DNA from: Streptomyces chilikensis
GTDB lineage: Bacteria; Actinomycetota; Actinomycetes; Streptomycetales; Streptomycetaceae
NCBI RefSeq assembly: GCF_001642695.1
Contig: NZ_LWCC02000005.1
Coordinates: 3,629,648 to 3,678,154 of the forward strand
Direction: 5' to 3'
DNA length: 48,507 nucleotides
Shown: positions 1-12,621 of the stretch, piece after piece
How positions within the stretch are numbered: the first letter of the stretch is position 1
How the letters are laid out: each line of letters begins with the position of its first letter
Program-made: the position numbers and the translations under genes
The notes under the pieces: model-generated
Databases searched by the model: none
What the model saw: the letters and a program-made list of their open reading frames with translations, nothing else
What the model was told of the DNA's origin: nothing

Positions 1-1
1 C

Positions 2-30
2 CCCCGGACGCCCCTGCGGCCCGTCCGGGG
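2..30. terminator. Hairpin downstream of the ADP-ribosylglycohydrolase gene
   Basis: A 9-bp inverted repeat (CCCCGGACG at 2-10, CGTCCGGGG at 22-30) lies about 180 bases past the stop of the minus-strand gene that ends at 212. It has no T-tract, so it could equally belong to a gene outside the window. The rest of 31-211 is GC-rich and low in complexity, with no credible gene. Confidence 0.35.
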
Positions 31-211
31 CCCGCGGCGGGGCGTTCCGGCGGACCTGCGGCCGCCCGTTGCGGTCCGGCTGTGTGGGCGGGCGCCCCGG
101 ACGCGGCGGCCGGGCCGGGGAAGGACGCGTGACCACCGCCGGTGCCGGGGGCGGGGGTGCCGGGTCCGGCCGCGGGCGCCGTGCCGGGAGGCCGGGGGGT
201 GTCCGGCGGGG

Positions 212-1189
212 TCATGCGCCCTCCCCGGCGGGGGTGAGGAGGTCGGCGATGTCGAGGACGTGGCGGCCCGCCATCGCCGGCAGGCAGCTGCCGCGGACCG
301 GGCCGATGGGGGCCGCCCACTCGTCGGGGATGGCGGAGATCCCGCAGGTCGCGCCGGCCAGCGCGCCCGCCACGGCGGCGGTGGTGTCGGCGTCGCGCCC
401 CATGTTGACGGCGGTGAGGACGGTCTCCCGGAAGTCGCCCCCGGCGGCCGCGTACGCGCCGAAGGCGAGGGCCACGGCCTCCGGCGCCAGGTCGGTCCAC
501 GGGTATCCGGCGACCACCACCGCGGACCGCACGGCGCGTTCCCCGCGGTGGGCGACCGCGACCGCCCGGCGCAGCGAACGGGCGGTCCAGGAGTCGTCCG
601 GGATCACCGCGAGCGCCGAGGCGACGACCGCCACCGTCGACGCGCCGGTCATCGCCGCGGCCACCCCGGCGGCCACCGCCTGGCCGCCGTAGATGCCCTC
701 CCCGTCGTGGCTGACCGAGCCGTCCACCGCCACCAGCCGGGCCGCCTCCGCCGGGCGGCCCGCCGCGAACACCCCGAACGGGGCGGCCCGCATCGCCAGT
801 CCGTCGCTCCAGGCGTGCCGGTGCTGGGCGGAGATCGGCGCGGCCAGGCCCCGGCGAAGGTTCTCCAGCGTCCCGCGCTCGCTGAACCCGGCCCCCTTGA
901 ACGGCCCCTCGTCGCGGTCGGCGATCCACTCGTGCCAGGCCGCCTCCACGTCCGCCGCGGTGAGGGCGAAGCCGTGGCGGGCCAGCAGCAGGCCGCAGAA
1001 GACGGCGTACTCGGTGTCGTCGGTGCCGGCCGGCTCGTCCTGGACGTACCCGGTGATGCGGCCCCAGCGGGCACGGATCTCCGACGGGCGCATGTTCTCC
1101 GCGGGCGCGCCCAGCGCGTCCCCCACGGCCAGGCCCATCAGCGCTCCACGCGCCCGCCCGCGCAGGTCAGGTGTGACGACGGCCGCCAT
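212..1189 (-). CDS. ADP-ribosylglycohydrolase family protein
   Basis: Cytoplasmic protein of 325 residues, likely a dinuclear-Mg2+ hydrolase that removes ADP-ribose from proteins or small molecules (DraG/ARH family). Family signatures are visible: GLAVGDALGAP near residue 20, an early acidic DDTEYAVF metal-binding segment near residue 57, and the late GRDADTTAAVAGALAGA motif near residue 265, where the paired aspartates bind metal in known members. Length is normal for the family. The ATG at 1189 is supported by an AGGAGG ribosome site five bases upstream. It is transcribed away from the VIT1-type transporter gene. No ADP-ribosyltransferase partner is seen nearby, so the substrate is unknown; some members act on other N- or O-glycosides. 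Confidence 0.9.
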   Translation of the reverse strand: MAAVVTPDLRGRARGALMGLAVGDALGAPAENMRPSEIRARWGRITGYVQDEPAGTDDTEYAVFCGLLLARHGFALTAADVEAAWHEWIADRDEGPFKGAGFSERGTLENLRRGLAAPISAQHRHAWSDGLAMRAAPFGVFAAGRPAEAARLVAVDGSVSHDGEGIYGGQAVAAGVAAAMTGASTVAVVASALAVIPDDSWTARSLRRAVAVAHRGERAVRSAVVVAGYPWTDLAPEAVALAFGAYAAAGGDFRETVLTAVNMGRDADTTAAVAGALAGATCGISAIPDEWAAPIGPVRGSCLPAMAGRHVLDIADLLTPAGEGA

Positions 1190-1472
1190 GCGCGCCTCCT
1201 AGACGGGAGGACTCTCCCTTGTGCCCTTGTGACGATCTGTGCCACGCCGCCGCCCCGGACGACCCTCGGACACGCCGACGTCACCCGGACGACATGTGTG
1301 CGGATGCCTCCACGAATGAGCGAGCGGGACAAAGGCGCAGGTGAGGGCAGCCTTCCCTTGCTGGCAGGGGGCGGATGAAGAGCGTAGTTTGGGGAACATC
1401 GAAAAGTAGATCCAGTCCAAACTGGCGTGGTCGACGACGTCCGCGCACCCGGTACGACCCCGAGCGGGAGAC
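1190..1472. promoter_or_regulatory. Divergent intergenic region before the VIT1/CCC1 gene
   Basis: This 283-bp stretch separates two divergent genes and must hold both promoters. Toward the plus-strand gene there is a GGAAC at 1393-1397 followed after 17 bases by GTCC, a weak match to extracytoplasmic-function sigma promoters (GGAAC/GTC type). I see no clear housekeeping -35/-10 pair. Base composition is less GC-rich around 1375-1430 than in the flanking genes. Confidence 0.3.
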
Positions 1473-2204
1473 ATGGCTGTTCTCGAGATACAGGCGCCGC
1501 TGCACGAGGCGCACCGCGACAACCACACCCACCGCGACGTCAACGGCGGCTGGCTGCGCCCCGCGGTCTTCGGCGCGATGGACGGCCTGGTGTCGAACCT
1601 GGCGCTGATGACCGGCGTGGCGGGCGGCGCCGCCTCCAGCGGCGCCGTGGTGATCGCCGGACTCGCCGGCCTGGCGGCCGGAGCCTGCTCGATGGCGGCC
1701 GGCGAGTACACCTCCGTGGCGTCCCAGCGCGAACTCGTCGAGGCCGAGCTGGACGTCGAGCGCCACCAGCTGGCCCGCCACCCGCAGGCCGAGGAGGCGG
1801 AACTCGCCGCCCTCTACCAGGCCCGCGGCGTGGACGCCGCCACCGCCCGCGAGGTCGCCCGCCAGCTCTCCAGGGACCCCGAGCAGGCGCTGGAGATCCA
1901 CGCCCGCGAGGAGCTGGGCGTCGACCCGGGAGACCTGCCCTCCCCGCAGGTCGCGGCGGTCTCCTCGTTCGGCTCCTTCGCCCTCGGCGCCCTGCTGCCC
2001 GTGCTGCCCTACCTGCTCGGCGCCACCGCGCTGTGGCCCGCCGTGCTGCTCGCCCTGGCCGGCCTCTTCCTGTGCGGCGCGGTGGTCGCCAAGGTGACCG
2101 CCCGCAGCTGGTGGTACAGCGGCCTGCGGCAGCTCCTCCTCGGCGGCGCCGCGGCCGGCGTCACCTACCTGCTGGGCAGCCTCATCGGCACCGCCGTCGG
2201 CTGA
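1473..2204 (+). CDS. VIT1/CCC1 family transporter (putative Fe2+/Mn2+)
   Basis: Integral membrane protein of 243 residues, of the VIT1/CCC1 family that moves ferrous iron or manganese across membranes. Visible hallmarks: a first membrane segment opening with FGAMDGLVSNLALMTG (about residues 33-48), a second ending in a small-residue-rich helix with AAGEYTSVASQRE, a cytoplasmic acidic helix-rich insert with many Glu (about 85-150; the metal-binding domain in plant VIT1), and three C-terminal membrane segments. Length is typical. The ATG at 1473 has a GGGAG only two bases upstream, so translation initiation may be weak. A large perfect hairpin follows the stop. Substrate specificity is inferred from the family. 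Confidence 0.9.
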   Translation: MAVLEIQAPLHEAHRDNHTHRDVNGGWLRPAVFGAMDGLVSNLALMTGVAGGAASSGAVVIAGLAGLAAGACSMAAGEYTSVASQRELVEAELDVERHQLARHPQAEEAELAALYQARGVDAATAREVARQLSRDPEQALEIHAREELGVDPGDLPSPQVAAVSSFGSFALGALLPVLPYLLGATALWPAVLLALAGLFLCGAVVAKVTARSWWYSGLRQLLLGGAAAGVTYLLGSLIGTAVG

Positions 2205-2242
2205 CCGCCCCCGCGTCCGACCGCCCCGCGCCGCCCACCGGG

Positions 2243-2286
2243 CGCGCGACGGCCGCCGCCGGGAACCCGGCGGCGGCCGTCGCGCG
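2243..2286 (+). terminator. Terminator hairpin after the VIT1/CCC1 gene
   Basis: A near-perfect palindrome of about 20 bp per arm (left arm from 2243, right arm to 2286) is centred on GGGAACCC. It lies 39 bases past the stop codon, as expected for an intrinsic terminator in high-GC actinomycetes, where T-tracts are often missing. Confidence 0.7.
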
Positions 2287-2785
2287 TGCAGGTCCCCGCG
2301 TGACGCGCAAGAGTCCGGTGCAGGTCAGCGGCGTTACGGCGATGTGACATTCGTCCCCGCGACGCATCCGGACCGCGGCCGTATCATGAAGACCGCTCAC
2401 CTGTGTGAGGGGCCGCACATCACGTGGCCACCCCCTGGTTTCGCATACGAGGCCACGGGGCATGAGCCGGAACGCGCCGGGCAAGGACGCCCGCGGCGCG
2501 CCTCTCCGCACGCGGGCGACGAAGCCCGTACCCAGGAAATCGTCAGGACACCTCCCCTGGCTCGCCTCCGCATGCCCGCCGGCACCCCGGCGGACGGCCG
2601 GCCACGTCCTTCGCGTCCACATGGTGGAACGGAGTATCCGATTCCTGGTCCCCGTTTCACTATGTAACGCGCAAGTATCTTCGCCCCACCTCAGCAGAGG
2701 GCCAACGTCGTCCCTCGGCACCGTGCCCCCAGAGCCGCAGAGCCTGGGAGGACCTTTCAGCCACATGACGACGACGGGAGAGCCG
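2287..2785 (+). promoter_or_regulatory. Long upstream region of gltB with possible nitrogen-control motifs
   Basis: About 500 bases without a convincing gene precede gltB. They are less GC-rich than the flanks in places and hold several small inverted repeats (e.g. CTCAC-CTGT-GTGAG at 2396-2409). Two pairs resemble GlnR half-sites: GTTAC-n6-GTGAC at 2333-2348 and GTTTC-n5-GTAAC at 2654-2668. Neither fully matches the GTnAC-n6-GAAAC consensus. A TATCTT at 2676-2681 could be a -10 hexamer, but no matching -35 is seen. An open frame runs through from 2405, but its sequence is not glutamate-synthase-like, so I treat the region as leader/promoter. Confidence 0.4.
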
Positions 2786-7370
<4,585 letters not shown>

Positions 7371-7378
<8 letters not shown>

Positions 7379-8834
7379 TCCCAAGGGCTTTCTCAACCAC
7401 GGCCGCGAGGTCGCCCGGACCCGACCGGTCGAGGAGCGGCTGAAGGACTGGAACGAGGTCTACGTCCCCGGCTCCCTGCTGCCGATCGTCAGCAAGCAGG
7501 CCAGCCGCTGCATGGACTGCGGCATCCCGTTCTGCCACAACGGCTGCCCGCTGGGGAACCTGATCCCCGAGTGGAACGACTACGCCTACCGCGAGGACTG
7601 GCAGAACGCCTCCGAGCGGCTGCACGCCACCAACAACTTCCCGGAGTTCACCGGGCGGCTGTGCCCGGCGCCCTGCGAGTCGGCGTGCGTGCTCGGCATC
7701 AGCCAGCCGCCGGTCACCATCAAGAACGTCGAGGTCTCCATCATCGACAAGGCCTGGGACAGCGGCGACGTCCGCCCCCAGGCCCCCGAGCGGCTGTCCG
7801 GCAAGACCGTCGCCGTCATCGGCTCCGGCCCGGCCGGCCTCGCCGCCGCCCAGCAGCTCACCCGCGCCGGCCACACCGTCGCCGTCTACGAGCGCGCGGA
7901 CCGCATCGGAGGCCTCCTGCGCTACGGCATCCCCGAGTTCAAGATGGAGAAGCGGCACATCAACCGGCGCATCGAGCAGATGCGGGCGGAGGGCACCAAG
8001 TTCCGCACCGGTGTGGAGATCGGCCGCGACGTCGACGCCGACAGCCTGCGCAAGCGCTACGACGCCGTCGTCCTCGCCGTCGGCGCCACCACGCCGCGCG
8101 ACCTGCCGGTGCCCGGCCGCGAACTCAAGGGCATCCACCAGGCGATGGAGTACCTGCCGCTCGCCAACAAGGTGCAGGAGGGCGACTACGTCACCGCGCC
8201 GATCACCGCCGAGGGCAAGCACGTCGTCGTCATCGGCGGCGGCGACACCGGCGCGGACTGCGTCGGCACCGCCCACCGGCAGGGCGCGGCCTCCGTCACC
8301 CAGCTGGAGATCATGCCCCGCCCGGGCGACGACCGGGACCCGGTCAGCCAGCCCTGGCCGACCTTCCCCATGCTCTACAAGGTGACCTCCGCGCACGAGG
8401 AGGGCGGCGAGCGGGTCTACTCCGTCTCCACCACCCACTTCGAGGGCGACGAGGACGGCAACGTCCAGTGGCTGCACCTCACCGAGGTCTCCTTCGTCGA
8501 CGGCAAGCTCACCCCGAAGCCGGGCACCGAGCGGCGGATCCCCGCCCAGCTCGTCACCCTCGCCATGGGCTTCACCGGCACCGACCGCGAGAACGGCCTC
8601 GTCGACCAGCTCGGCCTGGAACTCGACGCGCGGGGCAACATCGCCCGCGACAAGAACTTCCAGACCAACGTCCCCGGCGTCTTCGTCGCCGGTGACGCGG
8701 GCCGCGGCCAGTCCCTCATCGTCTGGGCCATCGCCGAGGGCCGCAGCGCCGCCCGCGGCGTCGACCGGCACCTCACCGGCACCAGCGCCCTCCCGGCGCC
8801 GATCCTCCCGGACGACCGCGCCCTGGTCGCCTGA
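7371..8834 (+). CDS. gltD: Glutamate synthase small subunit
   Basis: Beta subunit (487 residues) of glutamate synthase. It oxidises NADPH at its FAD and passes electrons through [4Fe-4S] clusters to the large subunit. Cysteines C47, C50, C55 and C59 ([13 protein letters not shown]) begin the first cluster set, and CPAPCESAC follows near residue 100. Two dinucleotide-binding motifs are visible: [12 protein letters not shown] for FAD near 145 and [11 protein letters not shown] for NADPH near 287. The C-terminal [14 protein letters not shown] is the usual FAD-contact segment. Length is normal. The ATG lies inside the end of gltB (8-base overlap), so translation is almost certainly coupled, keeping subunits equimolar. 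A strong terminator follows. Confidence 0.97.
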
Positions 8835-8900
8835 CCCGGGTCCTCCGGACCCTCACCCCGACCGCCCGGACCACCGGTCCGGGCCGTCGGTTCCGGCGAC

Positions 8901-8942
8901 GCCGCGCCCCGCCCCCCCCCGCACCGGGGAGCGGGGCGCGGC
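8901..8942 (+). terminator. Terminator hairpin of the gltBD operon
   Basis: A perfect 12-bp stem (8901-8912 with 8931-8942) closes an 18-base C-rich loop, 66 bases past the gltD stop, and is followed by CGGTTTC. It should insulate gltBD from the VWA gene. Confidence 0.75.
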
Positions 8943-9078
8943 CGGTTTCACCGGGCCGGCGGCGCGCGGGGGCGGAGAGCACCGGCCGGCGCCGTCCTCG
9001 GCGGGCCCCGCCGTCCCGTACCTTCCTGCGCAGGAGAGCGCCCCGCCGGACGGGACGCCGGGGGAGGGGAGCAGCGGC

Positions 9079-9798
9079 ATGGCCGCCATCAGCCTGACCA
9101 AGGTCGAACGGACTGCGCCCGCGCTGGTGAACCTGTACAAGACCGCGGGGCGGACGGTGGCCCGCCACGGGCTGGAAGGCGAACGCGCCGCCGTCTACCT
9201 GGTCGTCGACCACAGCGGCTCCATGAGGCCCTACTACAAGGACGGCAGCGTCCAGGCCCTCGCCGACCGGGTGCTCTCCCTCGCCGCCCACCTCGACGAC
9301 GACGGCACCGTCCCCACCGTCTTCTTCTCCACCGAGGTCGACGCGGTCACCGAGATCGAACTCGCCCGCCACCAGGGCGCGATCGACCGCGTCCTCGCCG
9401 GCCTCGGCCCCATGGGGAGGACCAGCTACCACCTCGCCATGGACGCCGTCATCGACCACCACCTCGACAGCGGCGCCACCGCCCCCGCCCTGGTCGTCTT
9501 CCAGACCGACGGCGGCCCGACCAGCCGCCCCGCCGCCGAACGCTACGTCTGCAAGGCGGCCAGGCTGCCCCTCTTCTGGCAGTTCGTGGGCTTCGGCGAC
9601 CCGCACGGCAAGCAGTTCGACTTCCTGCGCAAGCTCGACGAACTCGACGTCCCCGGCAAGCGCGTCGTCGACAACGCCGGCTTCTTCCACGCCGGCCAGG
9701 ACCCGCTCACGCTCTCCGACGACGACCTCTACGAGCGCCTCGTCGGCGAGTTCCCCGCCTGGCTCCGCGCCGCCCGCGCCCAGGGCATCGTGCGCTGA
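9079..9798 (+). CDS. TerF-like von Willebrand factor A domain protein
   Basis: Cytoplasmic protein of 239 residues made almost entirely of one VWA domain. The metal-ion-dependent adhesion site is intact: D44-x-S46-x-S48 in LVVDHSGSM, a Thr in GRTSYHLAMDA and an Asp in FQTDGGP. It most resembles the VWA proteins found with Ter (tellurite/stress) genes, which bind divalent metal and act as scaffolds. No TerB/C/D/E gene is visible here, so the partner is unknown. I chose the ATG at 9079 because the GGGGAGGGGAG just upstream is a good ribosome site and homology starts there; the frame is open further upstream but reads as low-complexity sequence across the gltD terminator. No signal peptide or membrane segment. 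Confidence 0.85.
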   Translation: MAAISLTKVERTAPALVNLYKTAGRTVARHGLEGERAAVYLVVDHSGSMRPYYKDGSVQALADRVLSLAAHLDDDGTVPTVFFSTEVDAVTEIELARHQGAIDRVLAGLGPMGRTSYHLAMDAVIDHHLDSGATAPALVVFQTDGGPTSRPAAERYVCKAARLPLFWQFVGFGDPHGKQFDFLRKLDELDVPGKRVVDNAGFFHAGQDPLTLSDDDLYERLVGEFPAWLRAARAQGIVR

Positions 9799-9915
9799 CC
9801 GCGCGGTCGGCCCGCGAGCACGACCCCGCCCGCCGCCGCGGGAGTTCACGCGCGGTGTGTCGGTGCCCCGAAGTAGTGTCCGAGCCGTCGCATCAACTGT
9901 GAGGACCGAACCCAA

Positions 9916-11400
9916 GTGACCGAGCTGTCTGCCTTCCCCCTGCCCTTCTCCGCGAGACTCCACTTCCGGACGCCCCGAACCCTGCGGGAACTCCAGATGA
10001 CGGAGTGCAGCGCCCACATCCGGTCGAAGCCCGAGTGGTTCGTCAAGATGCACGACGCCGACGTGGTCGCCCGCTGGACGCGGGAGGCGGTCGAACAGGG
10101 CCTGACCGAGGCGCAGACGCGGTACGTCCTCGCCGAGCTCGCCCGGTACGCCGCACTGCGGGACCCGCGCACCGGCATCGAGGTGTCCGCCGTGGACGGG
10201 GTGTGGCACTCGGACACCCTCGTCGAGGACGGGCTCAGGTCCAGGCTGCGCGAGGCCGTGCGCGTCCTGGAAGAGGTCCCCGACGCGCAGAAGGACTGGC
10301 ACCCGGGCTCCGACGGACAGGTGCTCGACCTGGTGCACCCGTCGCTGTTCTGCCTCGTGCGCGAGGTGAGCGGCGGCCCCGAGCGCGCGTGGCGGCGGCC
10401 GGAGACCTACGGCCGCGGGTACGAGTTCTCCGAGCGGTTCCAGTGGCTGCCCACGGACGTCGAGGTCGGCGAGGACGGCGCCGTCGCCTTCCGCTCGTAC
10501 GTGAACAACGTCCACCCGGTGGACCACCGCGACCTCGCCGCCGTCCTGCCCGAGCTGTTCGCGCGCGTGCGCCCGCTGTTCGAGAACGTGCTCACCGACC
10601 TCCGCCGTCCGCGGCCCCCGCGGATCGAGGCCGACCCCTACACCTGGTACGACGCCACGGAGCCGGCCGAGCCCGAGGGCGACGACGAGGACGCCCGGGC
10701 GGCGTGGGACGAGGCCATGGACGAGTGGTACGAGACCCGTCGCCCGGTCGTCCCCGACGCGCCGGACTACGTCCCGCCCGCCGCGCCCGACGAGACCGAA
10801 CGGGTCGACCTGCGCGGCCGCGACCTCCAGGTCATCGTCAAGCTCGCCACCATCCACCTCACCCCGGACAAGCCCGAGTACGCCGGAGGCTCCTGGCACG
10901 TCGAGGGGATGCAGAACGAGCGGATCGTCTCCACCTGCCTCTACTACTGGGACAGCGAGAACATCACCGAGAGCCGGCTGAGCTTCCGGACGGCCGTCGA
11001 CGAGCCGGACTACGAGCAGAGCGACGACACCGGGATCGGCGAGGTCTACGGCCTGGAGAACGAGGGCCCGCTGAACCAGGTGCTGGGCTCGGCCCCCACC
11101 CCGGCCGGCCGCTGCCTGGCGTTCCCCAACGTCCTCCAGCACCGGGTCGCGCCGTTCCGCCTCGCGGACCCCGCCAAGGCCGGACACCGCAAGATCCTCG
11201 CGTTCTTCCTCGTCGACCCCTCGCAGCGCATCGTCTCGACCTCCGACGTGCCGCCGCAGCAGCCGTGGGCCGAAACGTCCACCATGACGCTGGAGCAGGC
11301 CAAGAAGTACCGCGACGAGCTGATGAAGGAGCGCAAGTTCTTCGTCGACGAGCACAACCAGCAGATCTACGAGCGGGAGTTCTCCCTCTGCGAGCACTGA
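9916..11400 (+). CDS. DUF4246 family protein, possible 2OG-Fe(II) oxygenase
   Basis: Protein of 494 residues of the DUF4246 family, found in fungi and actinomycetes and of no established function. The N-terminal half (opening FSARLHFRTPRTLRELQMTE) is mostly helical. The C-terminal half shows the spacing of a double-stranded beta-helix 2-oxoglutarate/Fe(II) oxygenase: H328-x-E330 (SWHVEGM), a distal H409 (FPNVLQHRV) and R425 (GHRKILAFFLVDP) that could bind the 2OG carboxylate. This assignment is inference from residue pattern. The GTG at 9916 has GAGGA 10 bases upstream. No signal peptide. It stands alone between the VWA gene and small ORFs, with no obvious substrate clue. Confidence 0.8.
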   Translation: MTELSAFPLPFSARLHFRTPRTLRELQMTECSAHIRSKPEWFVKMHDADVVARWTREAVEQGLTEAQTRYVLAELARYAALRDPRTGIEVSAVDGVWHSDTLVEDGLRSRLREAVRVLEEVPDAQKDWHPGSDGQVLDLVHPSLFCLVREVSGGPERAWRRPETYGRGYEFSERFQWLPTDVEVGEDGAVAFRSYVNNVHPVDHRDLAAVLPELFARVRPLFENVLTDLRRPRPPRIEADPYTWYDATEPAEPEGDDEDARAAWDEAMDEWYETRRPVVPDAPDYVPPAAPDETERVDLRGRDLQVIVKLATIHLTPDKPEYAGGSWHVEGMQNERIVSTCLYYWDSENITESRLSFRTAVDEPDYEQSDDTGIGEVYGLENEGPLNQVLGSAPTPAGRCLAFPNVLQHRVAPFRLADPAKAGHRKILAFFLVDPSQRIVSTSDVPPQQPWAETSTMTLEQAKKYRDELMKERKFFVDEHNQQIYEREFSLCEH

Positions 11401-11536
11401 CCGGCCCCGGCCCCGGCGCCGGCCCCGCCCCCGGCACCGGCGCCCGGTCGTCCGACGCGCCCGGAACGGCGGGGCCGGCAGCCGTTCCCGCGGGTGGCGG
11501 TTGCCCGCGAGCGGGCGCCGGCCTCACGCTGGTCCC

Positions 11537-11728
11537 ATGACGCACGAGCAGGAAGCACTCACCGACCCGCCGCCGGGCCTCCCGCGGCGCGTGTGGTGCC
11601 GCCTGTGCGGATCCGAGCTCCGGGACGCGCAGTCGCGCCGCAGAGGCTTCGGACCGGAATGCGATCCGGACCGCAGGTACGAACACCGCGCCCACCACGT
11701 CGACCAGGAGCCGCTGCCGGGCCTCTGA
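11537..11728 (+). CDS. Small DUF6011 domain protein
   Basis: A 63-residue protein with the pattern CRLCGSELRDAQSRRRGFGPEC, typical of DUF6011 zinc-ribbon-like peptides in actinomycetes. The C-x-x-C and later Cys, plus C-terminal His residues (YEHRAHH), could bind zinc. Function is unknown; similar modules occur in phage and plasmid genes and as stand-alone small proteins. The ATG at 11537 begins the recognisable sequence; the frame is open upstream to 11501 but that part looks random. Confidence 0.7.
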   Translation: MTHEQEALTDPPPGLPRRVWCRLCGSELRDAQSRRRGFGPECDPDRRYEHRAHHVDQEPLPGL

Positions 11729-11822
11729 CCGGCCGGCCGGACCGTGGCCCGCGCCCCCCTGCGGTGCGGGCCGGAAACTCCCACGCTCCGAGCGGAGCCG
11801 CGTCGCCCGGGAGGCCGACCGC

Positions 11823-12092
11823 ATGGAACCCCACCTCACCGAAGTCGTCGCCCTGCTGCGGCGGGCGTTCCCCGGAGGGATCGACGCGGACGACCGGCTG
11901 CCACTGCTCGCGGTGCTGTCCGAAGGGCTCTGCGAGGAGAACGCCGGACGCGTCGGGGCGGCGTTCCTGGGGACTGACCGGCACGCGGTGGAGAACGACG
12001 CCGCGCGCCCGGTGAACCGCGCGCGGCGGGAGCGCGCCGCCGTGCTGCGCGGACGCCTCGCCCGGCACGGCTGGGATCCGGACGAGGACTGA
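11823..12092 (+). CDS. DUF3349 family protein
   Basis: An 89-residue soluble protein that matches the actinobacterial DUF3349 family in length and layout: an N-terminal helix pair with LLRRAFPGGIDADDRLPLLA, a central L-x-E-x-L helix, and a C-terminal RLARHGWDPDED. Mycobacterial members have known structures but no established biochemical role. The ATG at 11823 has only a weak GGGAGG upstream (11808-11813). It shares direction with its neighbours and is probably expressed on its own or with the DUF6011 ORF. Confidence 0.75.
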   Translation: MEPHLTEVVALLRRAFPGGIDADDRLPLLAVLSEGLCEENAGRVGAAFLGTDRHAVENDAARPVNRARRERAAVLRGRLARHGWDPDED

Positions 12093-12176
12093 ACGGCGCC
12101 GTACGGGCCACGGCGGCAGCCCACACTGTGGGACCCCGGCCCCGCGCGCCCGCCCCGCCGCCTACAGTGAGCGACC

Positions 12177-12518
12177 ATGACGACCAGCAACAACGCCCCC
12201 GTCGACCCCGCCGTCCGCGAAGAGCTGAGCCGGCTGCGCGACAGCATCGACAACATCGACGCCGCCGTCGTCCACATGCTCGCCGAACGGTTCAAGTGCA
12301 CCCAGCAGGTCGGCCTGCTCAAGGCCCGGCACCACCTGCCCCCGGCCGACCCCGCCCGCGAGGCCGAGCAGATCGCGCGGCTGCGACGGCTCGCCGAGAA
12401 CGCCAAGCTCGACCCCGCCTTCGCGGAGAAGCTGCTCAACTTCATCATCGCCGAGGTCATCCGGCACCACGAGCGCATCGCGGACCACACGGACGACGCC
12501 ACCGGCGACCGGCGCTGA
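12177..12518 (+). CDS. Chorismate mutase (AroQ type)
   Basis: A 113-residue all-helical chorismate mutase that converts chorismate to prephenate, committing it to phenylalanine and tyrosine. The AroQ signature is clear: ELSRLRDSIDNIDAAVVHMLAERF (about 16-39) carries the first active-site Arg and the I-D-x-x-D helix, KARHHLPPADPAREAEQI carries the catalytic Lys and Arg region, and the C-terminal helix FAEKLLNFIIAEVIRHHERI completes the fold. There is no fused prephenate dehydratase or DAHP synthase domain and no signal peptide, so it is a cytoplasmic monofunctional enzyme. In actinobacteria such short forms are often activated by DAHP synthase, which cannot be tested here. Confidence 0.93.
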   Translation: MTTSNNAPVDPAVREELSRLRDSIDNIDAAVVHMLAERFKCTQQVGLLKARHHLPPADPAREAEQIARLRRLAENAKLDPAFAEKLLNFIIAEVIRHHERIADHTDDATGDRR

Positions 12519-12621
12519 CCCCCCCCGCGCGCCCCGGCACGACCCGCCGTGACCCGGGCGCCCGCGCCGCCGCGTCACAACGCCCCTGCGCCGGGACCCC
12601 CGCATCAGGCAGCATGTGCCC

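Noticed and set aside
2654-2668. A firm GlnR box before gltB
   Set aside because: GTTTC-n5-GTAAC is one base short of the consensus spacing; kept only as a tentative motif.
2405-2785. N-terminal extension of GltB by about 127 codons
   Set aside because: The extension is Arg/Pro/Ser-rich without similarity to glutamate synthases, and the ATG at 2786 has a ribosome site and gives a normal propeptide before Cys39.
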